A DNA stretch of 64,000 nt. Origin: CBDCUC01 sp965222485 (GTDB taxonomy: Bacteria; Pseudomonadota; Alphaproteobacteria; Rhizobiales; Hyphomicrobiaceae). The notes below the pieces were generated by a model. That model was not told where the DNA came from. It saw nothing but the letters and a program-made list of their open reading frames with translations, and ran no database searches. Below, in pieces: positions 9,371 to 17,823 of the stretch (positions are counted from its first letter, which is position 1; the number at the start of each line of letters is the position of its first letter). Location of the stretch: the NCBI GenBank assembly GCA_965222485.1, contig CBDCUC010000040.1:372001-436000 (forward strand), given 5' to 3'. The translations under genes were made by a program, and so were the position numbers.

Positions 9371-10672
9371 GTGACTTGGGTCGACGACAATGCTGCGCAC
9401 CTTTGGGAACAGGGGTTGGACGTAGTCTCGAATCCGCAAGTCTACTTGCAACTCGGCCTCGTCATAGCTTCGGTTTTGTTCGCCTGGGCGCTTGCGGGGT
9501 TTGTTGCGCGAAATGTCGGGCTCTTTCGCGTCGAACCGAAGCCTGGACCGCTGTATGGCATTTTGAAGTTCGCCCATGATTCGCGGCCATTGCTGTTTCC
9601 ATTGTTCACCGTCATAGCACTTGGAATCGCCGTCTCGATCTCCAATGCAACCGCTGAGCAAGCTTGGCTCGTCCAGGGTGCACAGGGCCTAGCCATGGTG
9701 GTCCTGCTCTACAGCGTGGCCAACCGCTTCATTAGAAGCGAGGCTGTAATCGCGTTGATCAGGTGGATTGGCGTTCCCATCGCTATCCTTTATGCGGTTG
9801 GCCTCCTTGACGACGTTATTGCCCAGCTCGACAGCACCGCAGTAGAGGTCGGAAATATCAGGTTCACTGTTTACGGGCTCCTGAGAACACTTGTCTTTGG
9901 CGTAATTCTATTTTGGCTCGGCAGGGCATCCAACGATACCGGCAAGCGCGTTATCCGCAGTCAGAAGGCGCTTGATGCCGGCACCCAAGAGGTTCTGGCG
10001 AAACTATTCGAGATTGCAATCTTCGTCGCTGTTTTCCTGGTTCTTATAAATATTATGGGACTTGACCTAACGGCGTTGGCCGTTTTCGGCGGAGCGCTCG
10101 GCGTCGGCCTCGGGTTTGGACTTCAACAGATTGCGTCAAACTTCATTTCCGGGTTGATCATATTGCTTGATCGAAGCGTGACGGTTGGCGACTACATCGA
10201 ACTGGAGGATGGCCGCGCAGGGACCCTTCGCGAACTAACCATGCGCTCTGCAACGCTAGAAACGTTTGAGGGCAAAGACATCATGGTTCCGAACGAGAAA
10301 TTCATTACAACTTCGTTTGTCAACTGGACCCACAACAACAAGAAGCAAAGGTATTCATTGACATTTCAGGTCGCATACTCGACCGACCTGGAAAACTTGT
10401 TCCCAATTATTCGTGACATTGTCGCCAGCCACCCCAAGGTCCTGAGTGGTGACGACCTTCCAATCGCTGAAAGGCCGGATGCCGAAATCCAGAGTTTTGA
10501 CGATTCTGGAATCACAATCCTTGTTGAATTTTGGATGGAAGGGATAGACGACGGCGAAAATCGTGTCGGGGCTGACCTCAACATGATGATTTGGACCGCA
10601 TTACGAGCGCACGGAATTCAAATTCCATTCCCACAACGAGAAGTAAGAATACTTGGGGATGCTAAGGCCTGA
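9371..10672 (+). CDS. MscS-type mechanosensitive channel
   Basis: This 433-residue inner-membrane protein belongs to the small-conductance mechanosensitive channel family, which releases solutes on hypo-osmotic shock. Several helices occupy the first 240 residues. The Gly/Ala-rich pore helix TM3 follows (GALGVGLGFGLQQIASNF, about 240-257), then the beta domain (D-R-S-V-T-V-G-D-Y-I-E-L) and an alpha-beta cytoplasmic domain to the C-terminus. It is longer than E. coli MscS (286) because of additional N-terminal helices. The start is GTG at 9371. A short Pro-rich frame follows the stop by three bases. Confidence 0.92.
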   Translation: MTWVDDNAAHLWEQGLDVVSNPQVYLQLGLVIASVLFAWALAGFVARNVGLFRVEPKPGPLYGILKFAHDSRPLLFPLFTVIALGIAVSISNATAEQAWLVQGAQGLAMVVLLYSVANRFIRSEAVIALIRWIGVPIAILYAVGLLDDVIAQLDSTAVEVGNIRFTVYGLLRTLVFGVILFWLGRASNDTGKRVIRSQKALDAGTQEVLAKLFEIAIFVAVFLVLINIMGLDLTALAVFGGALGVGLGFGLQQIASNFISGLIILLDRSVTVGDYIELEDGRAGTLRELTMRSATLETFEGKDIMVPNEKFITTSFVNWTHNNKKQRYSLTFQVAYSTDLENLFPIIRDIVASHPKVLSGDDLPIAERPDAEIQSFDDSGITILVEFWMEGIDDGENRVGADLNMMIWTALRAHGIQIPFPQREVRILGDAKA

Positions 10673-10675
10673 GGA

Positions 10676-10816
10676 ATGACCTCGACGGTTAACGCAAGGC
10701 GTGACCTAAGCGATAGCAAGGCCAGGCCGCGCCCAAAGGCAGGACCTGAACCTAAATCCAGTAGTCTCGCAAACCCCCCTCCGGGCCCACAGCCGCCATT
10801 GAGTAATACGCCGTGA
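10676..10816 (+). CDS. Possible 46-residue Pro-rich peptide after mscS
   Basis: ATG at 10676 lies three bases after the channel's stop and opens a 46-codon frame rich in Pro, Ser, Lys and Arg. A GAGGA directly abuts the ATG, too close to be an ideal ribosome site. No family is recognised. It may be a translationally coupled microprotein or a chance frame between mscS and the dehydrogenase relic. Confidence 0.25.
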   Translation: MTSTVNARRDLSDSKARPRPKAGPEPKSSSLANPPPGPQPPLSNTP

Positions 10817-10901
10817 TGTCCGCGCCTCACGTGGACACAGACCTCCTCGCTCCATAGACGACTTCGCGCCTAAACACGCCCACACACCAATGGGCCCCAC
10901 A

Positions 10902-10967
10902 TTACTCCGGCAAAGCAAATGCGATCAGCGCACTGGCGGACGCATAGCCGAGCAGCCCGTGTCCGCC
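10902..10967 (-). pseudogene. Relic of the 3' end of a PQQ-dehydrogenase gene
   Basis: Reading the minus strand, 21 codons plus a TAA encode a peptide ending in A-F-A-L-P-E. It differs at only two positions (Ala for Gly and Ile for Val) from the last 21 residues of the PQQ dehydrogenase at 13403. Nucleotide similarity continues past the stop for about 50 bases (from 10850, matching 13349 onward), so untranslated DNA was copied as well. Similarity ends abruptly at about 10968, where the coding part should continue. This is a truncated duplicate or the remains of a deleted paralogue. Confidence 0.75.
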
Positions 10968-11019
10968 TGAACCAATTTGCTTGCAGATGCAGGTTGTGTT
11001 GTTTCGTTGTCATAACATG

Positions 11020-11053
11020 CCTCCCCCTCGGAACCGTCATACCGAGAGGGAGG
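11020..11053. terminator. GC-rich hairpin downstream of the SDR gene
   Basis: CCTCCC-C-CTCGG pairs with CCGAG-A-GGGAGG (12 positions, one mismatch) around a 10-base loop. It lies 11 bases beyond the SDR stop. On the plus strand it is followed by ATGTTTT; on the minus strand no T run follows. It is a plausible transcript end or stability element, not a textbook intrinsic terminator. Confidence 0.4.
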
Positions 11054-11064
11054 ATGTTTTGCGC

Positions 11065-11817
11065 TTAGACCTGTGAGTAGCCACCATCGACGGCAAACTC
11101 GGCTCCGTTGACAAAAGAGCTAGCGGACGATGCCAAGAACGCCGCCACATTGGCAATCTCCTGCGGTTGAGCAAGGCGGCCAGCGGGAGTCTTGGAACTC
11201 ATGTCAGCGCTGAATGCTTCTATGACATCAGAATCCAGTCCCATCTTTTCCAAGATTGGCGTTTCTGTCAGTCCAGGCGAAACCGCATTCACACGAATTC
11301 CGCGCGGAGCCAATTCCGACGCCAACGTGCGCGCAAACGACCGAACAGCGGCTTTCGTTGCCGAGTAGACGGTTGAGCCGGGAATACCCTTACCGCCAGA
11401 TACAGACGTGTTGAGAATTATCGAGGCGCCATCATTTAGGTGCGGCAATGCTTTCTGCACCGTGAAATATGCACCCTTAACATTGGTGTCAAACAGCCGG
11501 TCAAAGTGATCAACGTCGACCTGGTCCATCGGGATAAACTCCGCAACTCCGGCATTGACAAACAACACGTCAATTTTGCCATGAGTCGAGCGGATGGTAT
11601 TGAACATACGTTCAAGGTCCTGCGTATTTGATACATCGCCTTGAACAGCTTTGGCGTTCGGGCCGAGTGCGGATACGGCGCGTTCAAGTCTCTCTTGATT
11701 TCGGCCGACGACAATAACTTTAGCGCCATCATTTACGAGGGTTTGCGCGGTGGACAGACCGATGCCGGAATTGCCACCAGTGACGACTGCGACTTTGTTT
11801 TTCAATGACATGCTCAT
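11065..11817 (-). CDS. Short-chain dehydrogenase/reductase
   Basis: This classical SDR of 250 residues has the Rossmann glycine motif TGGNSGIG at 13-20, an NAG motif near residue 90, the catalytic Ser of the NTSVSGG segment and the YSATK Tyr/Lys pair, plus the C-terminal A-V-D-G-G-Y end. It would oxidise or reduce an alcohol/ketone with NAD(P). The frame extends upstream to 11889, but GGAG placed 6 bases before ATG 11817 decides the start. It is divergent from a LysR gene that begins 110 bp away, the usual arrangement of a LysR regulator with its target. The substrate is unknown. Confidence 0.88.
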   Translation of the reverse strand: MSMSLKNKVAVVTGGNSGIGLSTAQTLVNDGAKVIVVGRNQERLERAVSALGPNAKAVQGDVSNTQDLERMFNTIRSTHGKIDVLFVNAGVAEFIPMDQVDVDHFDRLFDTNVKGAYFTVQKALPHLNDGASIILNTSVSGGKGIPGSTVYSATKAAVRSFARTLASELAPRGIRVNAVSPGLTETPILEKMGLDSDVIEAFSADMSSKTPAGRLAQPQEIANVAAFLASSASSFVNGAEFAVDGGYSQV

Positions 11818-11903
11818 GATCATCTCCATCTGAGTTGTGCGGTAAGTCCGCGCTGCTTGATGGAGGGAATATCGTACATGCCAATTCATTATTGAAATTG
11901 ATT

Positions 11904-11914
11904 GTTATTATAAC
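11904..11914. promoter_or_regulatory. Candidate LysR operator in the SDR/LysR divergent gap
   Basis: GTTAT-T-ATAAC is a perfect 5-bp inverted repeat inside an AT-rich stretch (11886-11921) of the 110-bp gap between the divergent SDR and LysR starts. Dyads of this kind are the usual binding sites of LysR proteins. The assignment comes from position and symmetry only. Confidence 0.4.
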
Positions 11915-11927
11915 TATTATCACGCTC

Positions 11928-12839
11928 ATGAATTTAGCTGGAATTGATCTCAACCTGCTGCTGGTGTTCGATGCCGTCATAAGGGAACGCCACGTCACGC
12001 GGGCAGGCAACTTGATCGGGATGTCCCAACCGGCGATGAGCAACGCGCTCAATCGATTGCGACATCACCTCAAAGACGAATTGTTTGTACGTGGCCCTGA
12101 CGGCATGCGTCCAACGCCGCGTGCGTTGGAACTGGCAGCTCCAATCAGGGGGGCTTTGCGTAATCTAGAGGAAGCACTTGACCCGGTTCAGTTTGATCCA
12201 GCGACCGCAAACCGCAGCTTTACGATTGGTACTAACGATTTCTTCGTCTCGGCCCTCATGCCAGCAATAGCTGCTGCCTTGGAAAAAAAAGCACCTGGCA
12301 TCAATGTCTGCCTCATGCCATCTGCCGGCCACTCATTTGAGATGCTGGATGCGCAGGAAATTGACTTTGGCATCAGTGCATTTGGCGAGATTCCCGACCG
12401 CTTTGGATCACAAATTCTTATCGAAGACACCTACGTCCTTATGATGCGAAAAGGGCACCCGCTTGCCAAGGGCAAGCTTTCGCTTGCGAAGTACGCCGCA
12501 GCGAGACACATGCTTGTGTCCCCGCGTGGCGATCCTCGTGGTTTTGTTGATCGCAGCTTGGCTGAACAAGGCTACACGCGCCAAATCGCTGTAACGATCA
12601 ATAGCTTTACTTCGGCACCAGCGTTGTTGGCAAAGTCTGACCTTGTGCTGGCGGCCCCGAAGCGTATCGCCAAGACCTTTGCGCCAATGTACGGATTGGC
12701 CACCCGTCCTGCACCAATCTCTGGACCGCGAGAATATGCCTCCGCGACGGCTGTTTGGCACAATCGCCTTGCCAGCCACCCCGCACATCTCTGGTTTCGC
12801 GGCTTATTGAAAGAAGTGGCACAAACATTGCCGAGCTAG
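11928..12839 (+). CDS. LysR-family transcriptional regulator
   Basis: This 303-residue protein has an N-terminal winged helix-turn-helix at about residues 7-66 (L-N-L-L-L-V-F-D-A-V, then S-Q-P-A-M-S-N-A-L-N-R-L-R) and a C-terminal periplasmic-binding-like co-inducer domain at about 90-295. The frame opens at 11835, but the family pattern requires ATG 11928, where the protein starts M-N-L-A-G-I-D-L-N. The NodD/PcpR-like subgroup is suggested by the RGPDGMRPTPRA segment after the HTH. It very likely controls the divergent SDR gene and itself. Confidence 0.9.
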   Translation: MNLAGIDLNLLLVFDAVIRERHVTRAGNLIGMSQPAMSNALNRLRHHLKDELFVRGPDGMRPTPRALELAAPIRGALRNLEEALDPVQFDPATANRSFTIGTNDFFVSALMPAIAAALEKKAPGINVCLMPSAGHSFEMLDAQEIDFGISAFGEIPDRFGSQILIEDTYVLMMRKGHPLAKGKLSLAKYAAARHMLVSPRGDPRGFVDRSLAEQGYTRQIAVTINSFTSAPALLAKSDLVLAAPKRIAKTFAPMYGLATRPAPISGPREYASATAVWHNRLASHPAHLWFRGLLKEVAQTLPS

Positions 12840-12908
12840 TTGTAAGCGGAGAGATGCATGGCCGTGCACAAGCTTGCTGGTTCGACCGTCTTTGACCAGG
12901 GAGCGGAC

Positions 12909-13277
12909 CTAACCGTCAACGGGTGTACAAAAGATAATTCGATTGCCAAAAGGGTCATCAATCGACATGTCACGGTAACCCCAAGGTTGTTCCGTGACAC
13001 CGGGTCGGGCGTTTTTGTAGCGCTTTCCGTTTAGCTCTTTACAAAATGCGTCCACATTGTCGACTTCGATGCGAAGCGAAGTGCCAGGGCAGGCGTCGCC
13101 ATGATGCTCAGAAATATGCAATACGCAATTGCCGCGGATAACACCCATGTAGAGCGGTAACCCCTCCTCAAACCGGTGTTCGAAAAGGATCTCAAATCCA
13201 AGAAATTCGATATAGAACTCGCGCGCTTTTGCTTCGTCGAAGCTGCGCAGAATCGGGATCGGATGCTGCATCTTCAT
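12909..13277 (-). CDS. VOC/glyoxalase-superfamily protein
   Basis: This protein of about 122 residues is a single vicinal-oxygen-chelate module pair: P-I-L-R-S-F-D-E-A-K-A-R-E-F-Y at the start, G-x-x-L-H-I-S-E-H-H-G-D in the middle and D-P-F-G-N-R-I near the end. This pattern matches bleomycin-resistance/glyoxalase-like dimers that bind antibiotics or a metal. Start candidates are ATG 13277 and ATG 13271; neither has a strong ribosome site, and the longer frame to 13343 does not look coding. It lies downstream of the PQQ dehydrogenase, separated by 125 bp. Its substrate is unknown. Confidence 0.8.
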   Translation of the reverse strand: MKMQHPIPILRSFDEAKAREFYIEFLGFEILFEHRFEEGLPLYMGVIRGNCVLHISEHHGDACPGTSLRIEVDNVDAFCKELNGKRYKNARPGVTEQPWGYRDMSIDDPFGNRIIFCTPVDG

Positions 13278-13402
13278 TGGGAAACCATGGGCGATGACAA
13301 ATTCTTTGGAAACTTGCGGCACGGCGGGAAGACGCCCCACCACTATCCCGCTCCATAGACGACTGTGCGCTTAAACACTCCCAAACACCGAGAGCCCCCA
13401 CA

Positions 13403-15199
13403 TCACTCCGGCAATGCAAATGCGACGAGCGCACTGCCGGACGCATAGCCAAGAAGCCCGTGTCCGCCTGCGGCGACGGCAACGAACTGCGTTTCACCGA
13501 TGCTATAGCTGACGGGCGGCGCATTCACGCCGGCGCCAGCGTTGAACTTCCACAAACGCTTGCCGTCTTTGGCATCGAAGGCACTGAAGTGGCCGTCGCC
13601 TTCTCCCATGAACACGAGGTCGCCGGCCGTGGCGAGCACACCGCCAATCAATGGCTGATCCGTCTTGACCTGCCAGTGAACCTTGCCGCCCGCGCGCGTA
13701 TCGATAGCCGACAGCGTTCCCCAGCTCGGTTCCTCTTTGGCAATTTCGGTCAATATGAAGCTCACCGGTCCATCGGGACCTTCGCCTACCTGAGTACGGT
13801 ACTTAGTCGGCTTATGAATGCCGGCAACGAAAACGAACCCTGTGCGCGGGTCAAAGGACGCTGGCGACCATGACGCCCCACCCCAAGACCCGGGCGCCGC
13901 GACGACGCCCTCCGGTGTCGGCGCCTTGAACATGTTTGATTGCGGTACGAACGGTTCGGAACGGTACAGCAGGCGCCCATCGCGGCGGTCGTGCACGTAA
14001 AACCAGCCTGTCTTGCCTGCGACGCCTACTGCAGGAACGGATGCGCCGTCGTGGTCGACCTCAAACAACACCGAGTTGCTTGCAACATCATAGCCCCACA
14101 AATCATGCGGGACCTGTTGGTAGTACCATTTCGTTGCCCCGGTTTTCACGTCCACGGCGACCAACGAATTAGCGTAAAGATTGTCGCCGGGCCTCAGGGC
14201 GGATACGTCATTGGGTGACGCGTTGCCGGTTCCCACATATATGAGCCCCAGTTCCGGGTCGAGCGACGGGGTGCTCCACGTTGACGTACCTCCGATGCGC
14301 CAGGCGTCCTTGTGTTTCGCAAGCGCCGCTTTTTCAGCATCGATATCGCGCGGTAGTTTGATACCGTCCTTGGTGACGGCCGTCATATTGCCGCTCCATT
14401 CGCCGCTGCGCGTAGAATGCCAACGCCACAGCTCTTTGCCGGTCTTGGCGTCATAGGCCGCGACAAAGCCTCGTTTGCCCAGGAACGTCGTGCTCGGGGG
14501 GGCTTTGCCTTTCCGCACGCCGCTAAAGATATTGTAGTAGATTCCGTACCCCGCAGACGTGACCCCGACAATCACCTTGCCATCGTAGACAAGCGGAGCC
14601 ATCTTCGCCGGCAGCTGATCGGTATTGGTGCGCAGCGTTTTCTGCTCGTCCTCGCTCAACCCGGCAAGATCGGCTGGTGCAGGCTGCGCGACCAACGTCT
14701 CCCAGGCAACTTTGCCCGTCGTTTTGTCGAGCGCAATCAGACGGCCGTCGTTCGTCGCTTGATAGACAAACCCATAGCCGAGCGCTGCCCCGCGGTTGGC
14801 CGGCCCGCCGGTTCCACCGCTCGCACGATCGGGACGGAATTTGTGCTTGTAGCGCCAGATCAACGTTCCGGTATCAGCCGCCAGCGCGACGATATCATTG
14901 CCGGGCAGCGACACATACATCACACCGTCGGCGACGATTGGCTGCGCCTGATAAGATCCCTTGCCGCCGTGCTGATAAATCCAGCGTGGCGTCAACTTGC
15001 CAACGGTCCTGGTATTGATGTCGTCGAGTGGCGAATAGCGTTGGTTGGAATAACCATTGCCAAAGCTGATCCAATCATCCGTGCCCTTGCCAGCCGCGAG
15101 TAAGCGCGCATCGTCGACATCCGCCGATTGCGCGGAAGTGGCAGGCACCGCCAGAACCAAAAAGCACGCTGCAACTGTTGTCAGCTTTGATTTCGCCAT
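13403..15199 (-). CDS. Periplasmic PQQ-dependent alcohol/polyol dehydrogenase
   Basis: This quinoprotein of 598 residues has a signal peptide (about 1-28, ending A-T-S-A-Q-S-A) and an eight-bladed beta-propeller with repeated tryptophan-docking patterns (A-x-D-x-x-T-G-x-x-x-W). An H-D-L-W-G-Y-D segment matches the catalytic-Asp region of the methanol/ethanol dehydrogenase family. The vicinal Cys-Cys of classical methanol dehydrogenases was not seen, and there is no haem CxxCH, so it is not a quinohaemoprotein. The frame is open to 15562, but the upstream part is not protein-like; GAGGAG (15211-15216) supports ATG 15199 (or 15208). The cofactor would come from the pqq pathway, whose precursor gene is at 60434. 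Substrate unknown. Confidence 0.86.
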   Translation of the reverse strand: MAKSKLTTVAACFLVLAVPATSAQSADVDDARLLAAGKGTDDWISFGNGYSNQRYSPLDDINTRTVGKLTPRWIYQHGGKGSYQAQPIVADGVMYVSLPGNDIVALAADTGTLIWRYKHKFRPDRASGGTGGPANRGAALGYGFVYQATNDGRLIALDKTTGKVAWETLVAQPAPADLAGLSEDEQKTLRTNTDQLPAKMAPLVYDGKVIVGVTSAGYGIYYNIFSGVRKGKAPPSTTFLGKRGFVAAYDAKTGKELWRWHSTRSGEWSGNMTAVTKDGIKLPRDIDAEKAALAKHKDAWRIGGTSTWSTPSLDPELGLIYVGTGNASPNDVSALRPGDNLYANSLVAVDVKTGATKWYYQQVPHDLWGYDVASNSVLFEVDHDGASVPAVGVAGKTGWFYVHDRRDGRLLYRSEPFVPQSNMFKAPTPEGVVAAPGSWGGASWSPASFDPRTGFVFVAGIHKPTKYRTQVGEGPDGPVSFILTEIAKEEPSWGTLSAIDTRAGGKVHWQVKTDQPLIGGVLATAGDLVFMGEGDGHFSAFDAKDGKRLWKFNAGAGVNAPPVSYSIGETQFVAVAAGGHGLLGYASGSALVAFALPE

Positions 15200-15200
15200 A

Positions 15201-15395
15201 TCAGTCATTCTCCTCGCTGCCCGGGTCCGTCTGTTGGGCTTCTGCCTTGCCGTCAGCCTGCGAGATTGCGCGGCCCCGGTCAATGTCTTGTTGCTTCTCA
15301 AACGTGTGATGCGAGACGTAACGATAGGCGCCGCCACCGGCGCGTCTCTGTGAGACCTGGCGGACCAGCAAGATCGGGCCGTGGTACCATGGCAA
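15201..15395 (-). CDS. Unrecognised short ORF, possibly a truncated gene
   Basis: The frame immediately upstream of the dehydrogenase is open from about 15434 to a TGA at 15201-15203 and reads like protein, with GC-rich third positions and a hydrophilic Gln/Asp/Glu-rich C-terminus. There is no ATG; TTG at 15395 is the only plausible start (64 residues). A W-H-G-T-C-L-P-W-Y-H-G stretch is encoded across that position, which suggests the original N-terminus has been lost. It may be a remnant of a gene once translationally coupled to the dehydrogenase. No family is recognised. Confidence 0.3.
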   Translation of the reverse strand: MPWYHGPILLVRQVSQRRAGGGAYRYVSHHTFEKQQDIDRGRAISQADGKAEAQQTDPGSEEND

Positions 15396-15728
15396 ACAAG
15401 TTCCGTGCCATTCAACCGTCTCAAGTTTGATACGCTAAGCGCAATACGTCTTTCCAAGCTTTCCGCAAAGCTCGGTTGTCTGCTGCGATGGGGCTGGGCG
15501 TTGCTGTGGTGCCTGCACAGCGAAGCAAGTCGCCAAATCTCGCGGCCGACGCACTGCTGCATTCACAAACTGTGTTGAACAAAAGCACAGCGGCCCAATG
15601 CTCGCGTCCATTCCAACGTGCTCGCCACTCTGTAACGCGCGTAACAGACATGCACTGTTGCGAAGGCTACTGCTTCGACAATCGAGATACCCACGCCAGT
15701 CTTAACCGCGTCATGTTGGAGCAAATTT
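15396..15728. other. Intergenic, nothing firm
   Basis: Apart from the possible 5' extension of the minus-strand ORF (to about 15434), no gene, RNA or repeat is supported. A plus-strand frame from 15476 includes a short G-L-G-V-A-V-V-P run reminiscent of LysR C-termini, but it is too short to call a relic. Confidence 0.3.
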
Positions 15729-15953
15729 ATGGATAATGTTGAAGGCTTCCCGCCGCACAAATACGACACGTACATCCCGTTGGATTATCCGCCTATGAAG
15801 ATCGGAAATATCGATTATCCGAACGGCGCGCCAGAGAACTCCATTCCTAAGCCAAGTTCGGGCGTGGGCGTTGTGACCAACAACATCCGGAAATCCCACC
15901 CGCCTCGCGCGGAAGAATTCATGTGTCACCTCGGCGCGTTGCGCAGGGGCTGA
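15729..15953 (+). CDS. Small protein upstream of the oxoamine synthase, unrecognised
   Basis: This 74-residue frame starts with ATG and has GGAG 8 bases before it (15718-15721). It is rich in Pro, Tyr, Asn and Gly (for example P-L-D-Y-P-P-M), has no membrane helix and no signal peptide, and contains one Cys near the end. It ends 85 bases before the oxoamine-synthase ATG on the same strand, so co-transcription is likely. A substrate-presenting or partner protein is conceivable but nothing in the sequence proves it. No family is recognised. Confidence 0.45.
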   Translation: MDNVEGFPPHKYDTYIPLDYPPMKIGNIDYPNGAPENSIPKPSSGVGVVTNNIRKSHPPRAEEFMCHLGALRRG

Positions 15954-16038
15954 ACATCCATCCATTGCCAATGTTTTTTGCCGGGTGCCGAGACGCGCTT
16001 CGGGTTGGCATACCATTGTACAGAGCAAGAGGACGACT

Positions 16039-17295
16039 ATGAACCTGATCGCACAAACGGTCGAAAAAGTAAGAAGCAAAGTTGCCGGTGGACATACCGC
16101 CAGGAGCTTTTCCGACCTATCCGCCTACAAATCCATCAAACAGCACAAGAACCTCGGTGCGTTACTCGGTATTGAGAACCCGTTTTTTCGTTTGGCAGAA
16201 GTGCCTGAAGGCGGCGCGACGCAGATCGACGGAAAATCGGTCACGAATTTTGCCTGGTGCGATTATCTAGGTCTGAGCCAACATCCCGAGCTTGTTGAAG
16301 CGGCCCGCGACGCAATCGAAAAATATGGCACGTCCGTATCTGCCAGCCGAATGGTATGTGGCGATACGCCATTGCACCGCGAGCTAGAGGACGAGATTGC
16401 GGACTTTATCGGCGTCGACTCCGCCCTCGTTTTTGTCAGCGGACATGCAGCCAACGTATCCACCATTGGCACGCTGATGAGTAGTGATGACATCATTATC
16501 CATGATGAGTTCGTGCATAACAGCGCCGTCGTCGGAATGCGTCTCTCCGGCGCAACGACCATGAGCTTCAAGCACAACGATCTAGATGCCCTGGAGTCCC
16601 TTCTTCGCGAACAACGCGCAAACCACAAGAATGCGCTCGTCGTGGTCGAAGGGCTTTACTCGACCGAAGGCGATGTACCCGACCTTGAACGCGTCATCGA
16701 GCTAAAAGAGCGCTACGGCGCATGGCTGATGGTGGATGACGCACATGGCATCGGCGTACTTGGACGCACCGGCCGCGGTTGCGCTGAGTTGTGTGGCGTG
16801 GATGCCCGCAAGGTTGACATTTGGATGGGAACGCTGAGCAAGGCACTCGCCTCATGCGGCGGCTACATCGCAGGCAACAGTGAGCTCATTGAGCTCTTGA
16901 AGTACTCCGCACCCGGGTTCGTATTCTCGGTCGGTCTGCCTCCCTCCATGACCGCGTCTGCCATCGCCGCATTTCGCATCCTGAGGCGTGAGCCCGAACA
17001 CTTGGAGCATCTGCGTCAGAATGGCGAGCTGTTCAAGAGAGAAGCGCAAGAGCTTGGCCTTGATACCGGCCGGGCCATCGGTATTGGCATGGTTCCGATC
17101 ATGGTCGGATCATTGACCAAATCGACCAAGATGGTGACGCGCATGTATAACCGCGGCATCAGCACATCGCTGATCGTTTCCCCGGGCGTACCGGTCAATG
17201 CCGGGCGGTTGCGGTTCTTTATTTCAGCCACGAACACGACGGATGAAATTCGCACCGCAGTGCGCGTGGCCAAGGAAGAACTGGCCAGCTGCTGA
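16039..17295 (+). CDS. PLP-dependent alpha-oxoamine synthase
   Basis: This 418-residue fold-type-I PLP enzyme condenses an amino acid with an acyl-thioester to form an alpha-aminoketone (the group of BioF, serine palmitoyltransferase, KBL, HemA and CqsA). Visible are the D-D-A-H-G cofactor segment (233-237) and the Schiff-base Lys at about 268 in a G-T-L-S-K-A-L-A-S-C-G-G-Y context, which recalls oxoamine synthases of natural-product clusters more than BioF. AGAGGA precedes the ATG. There are no other biotin genes nearby. A perfect-looking terminator follows, then a membrane protein and an SDR. A role in a lipid, signal or secondary metabolite is inferred; the acyl and amino substrates are unknown. 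Confidence 0.88.
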   Translation: MNLIAQTVEKVRSKVAGGHTARSFSDLSAYKSIKQHKNLGALLGIENPFFRLAEVPEGGATQIDGKSVTNFAWCDYLGLSQHPELVEAARDAIEKYGTSVSASRMVCGDTPLHRELEDEIADFIGVDSALVFVSGHAANVSTIGTLMSSDDIIIHDEFVHNSAVVGMRLSGATTMSFKHNDLDALESLLREQRANHKNALVVVEGLYSTEGDVPDLERVIELKERYGAWLMVDDAHGIGVLGRTGRGCAELCGVDARKVDIWMGTLSKALASCGGYIAGNSELIELLKYSAPGFVFSVGLPPSMTASAIAAFRILRREPEHLEHLRQNGELFKREAQELGLDTGRAIGIGMVPIMVGSLTKSTKMVTRMYNRGISTSLIVSPGVPVNAGRLRFFISATNTTDEIRTAVRVAKEELASC

Positions 17296-17309
17296 GTATT
17301 AGACAAAAA

Positions 17310-17357
17310 AGCGCCCGACGACGTGCCGTACATCAACGTGGCATGCCGTCGGGCGCT
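17310..17357 (+). terminator. Strong intrinsic terminator after the oxoamine synthase
   Basis: An 18-base arm starting AGCGCCCGACG pairs with its complement ending CGTCGGGCGCT (16 of 18 positions) around a 12-base loop, 14 bases after the stop. TGCTGTTTTAATTT follows. This should end most plus-strand transcription before the membrane-protein gene. Confidence 0.85.
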
Positions 17358-17391
17358 GCTGTTTTAATTTATCGATCGTGGTTGCACCGTT

Positions 17392-17820
17392 ATGTCGAAC
17401 GCACTTCAATGGCGCCTGTTACCCATCGCGCAGATCCTGACCGGGCTCGGTATTCTCATTTTCTGGCTTGCGTTCTTTACGATCGGCATCGCGCCGGAAA
17501 ACCCGCCGGCCTGCTATTTTGCCTTTGAGCATGCCTTTCCCGCTCCTGACGCGATTCTCGCAATTGCGCTGATCTCCAGTGGCATCAATATCGTCAGGCA
17601 TGGCCGGTGGGGCCATAGCGTCTCACTTGCATGCGCTGGCGGGCTCCTCTTCCTTGGCGTCATCGATGCAAGCTTTACGGCACAAAACGGCGGCTTCTCG
17701 GGCCCCATTGACGAAGCCCTCATGTCTGGCGTCATATCTCTTTGGTGCATTGGCGTTGGGTTGTGGATTATTGCTCTTCACGCTCGTGATGAGAAATTCG
17801 CATCAACCTCAGGTGCTTGA
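17392..17820 (+). CDS. Small four-helix membrane protein, unrecognised
   Basis: This 142-residue protein has four hydrophobic segments at about 8-30, 50-65, 75-92 and 108-127. A Pro/Cys-containing loop (about 33-48) sits between the first two, and a short charged C-terminus ends the chain. No family is recognised. It starts 34 bases after the terminator of the oxoamine synthase and ends three bases before the SDR ATG, so it forms a two-gene unit with the SDR. It may be an integral membrane partner of that enzyme. Confidence 0.65.
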   Translation: MSNALQWRLLPIAQILTGLGILIFWLAFFTIGIAPENPPACYFAFEHAFPAPDAILAIALISSGINIVRHGRWGHSVSLACAGGLLFLGVIDASFTAQNGGFSGPIDEALMSGVISLWCIGVGLWIIALHARDEKFASTSGA

Positions 17821-17823
17821 ACG

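Noticed and set aside
15711..16079. 122-codon minus-strand frame across the oxoamine-synthase leader
   Set aside because: It mirrors the plus-strand 74-residue frame and the start of the synthase, and has no signs of coding of its own.
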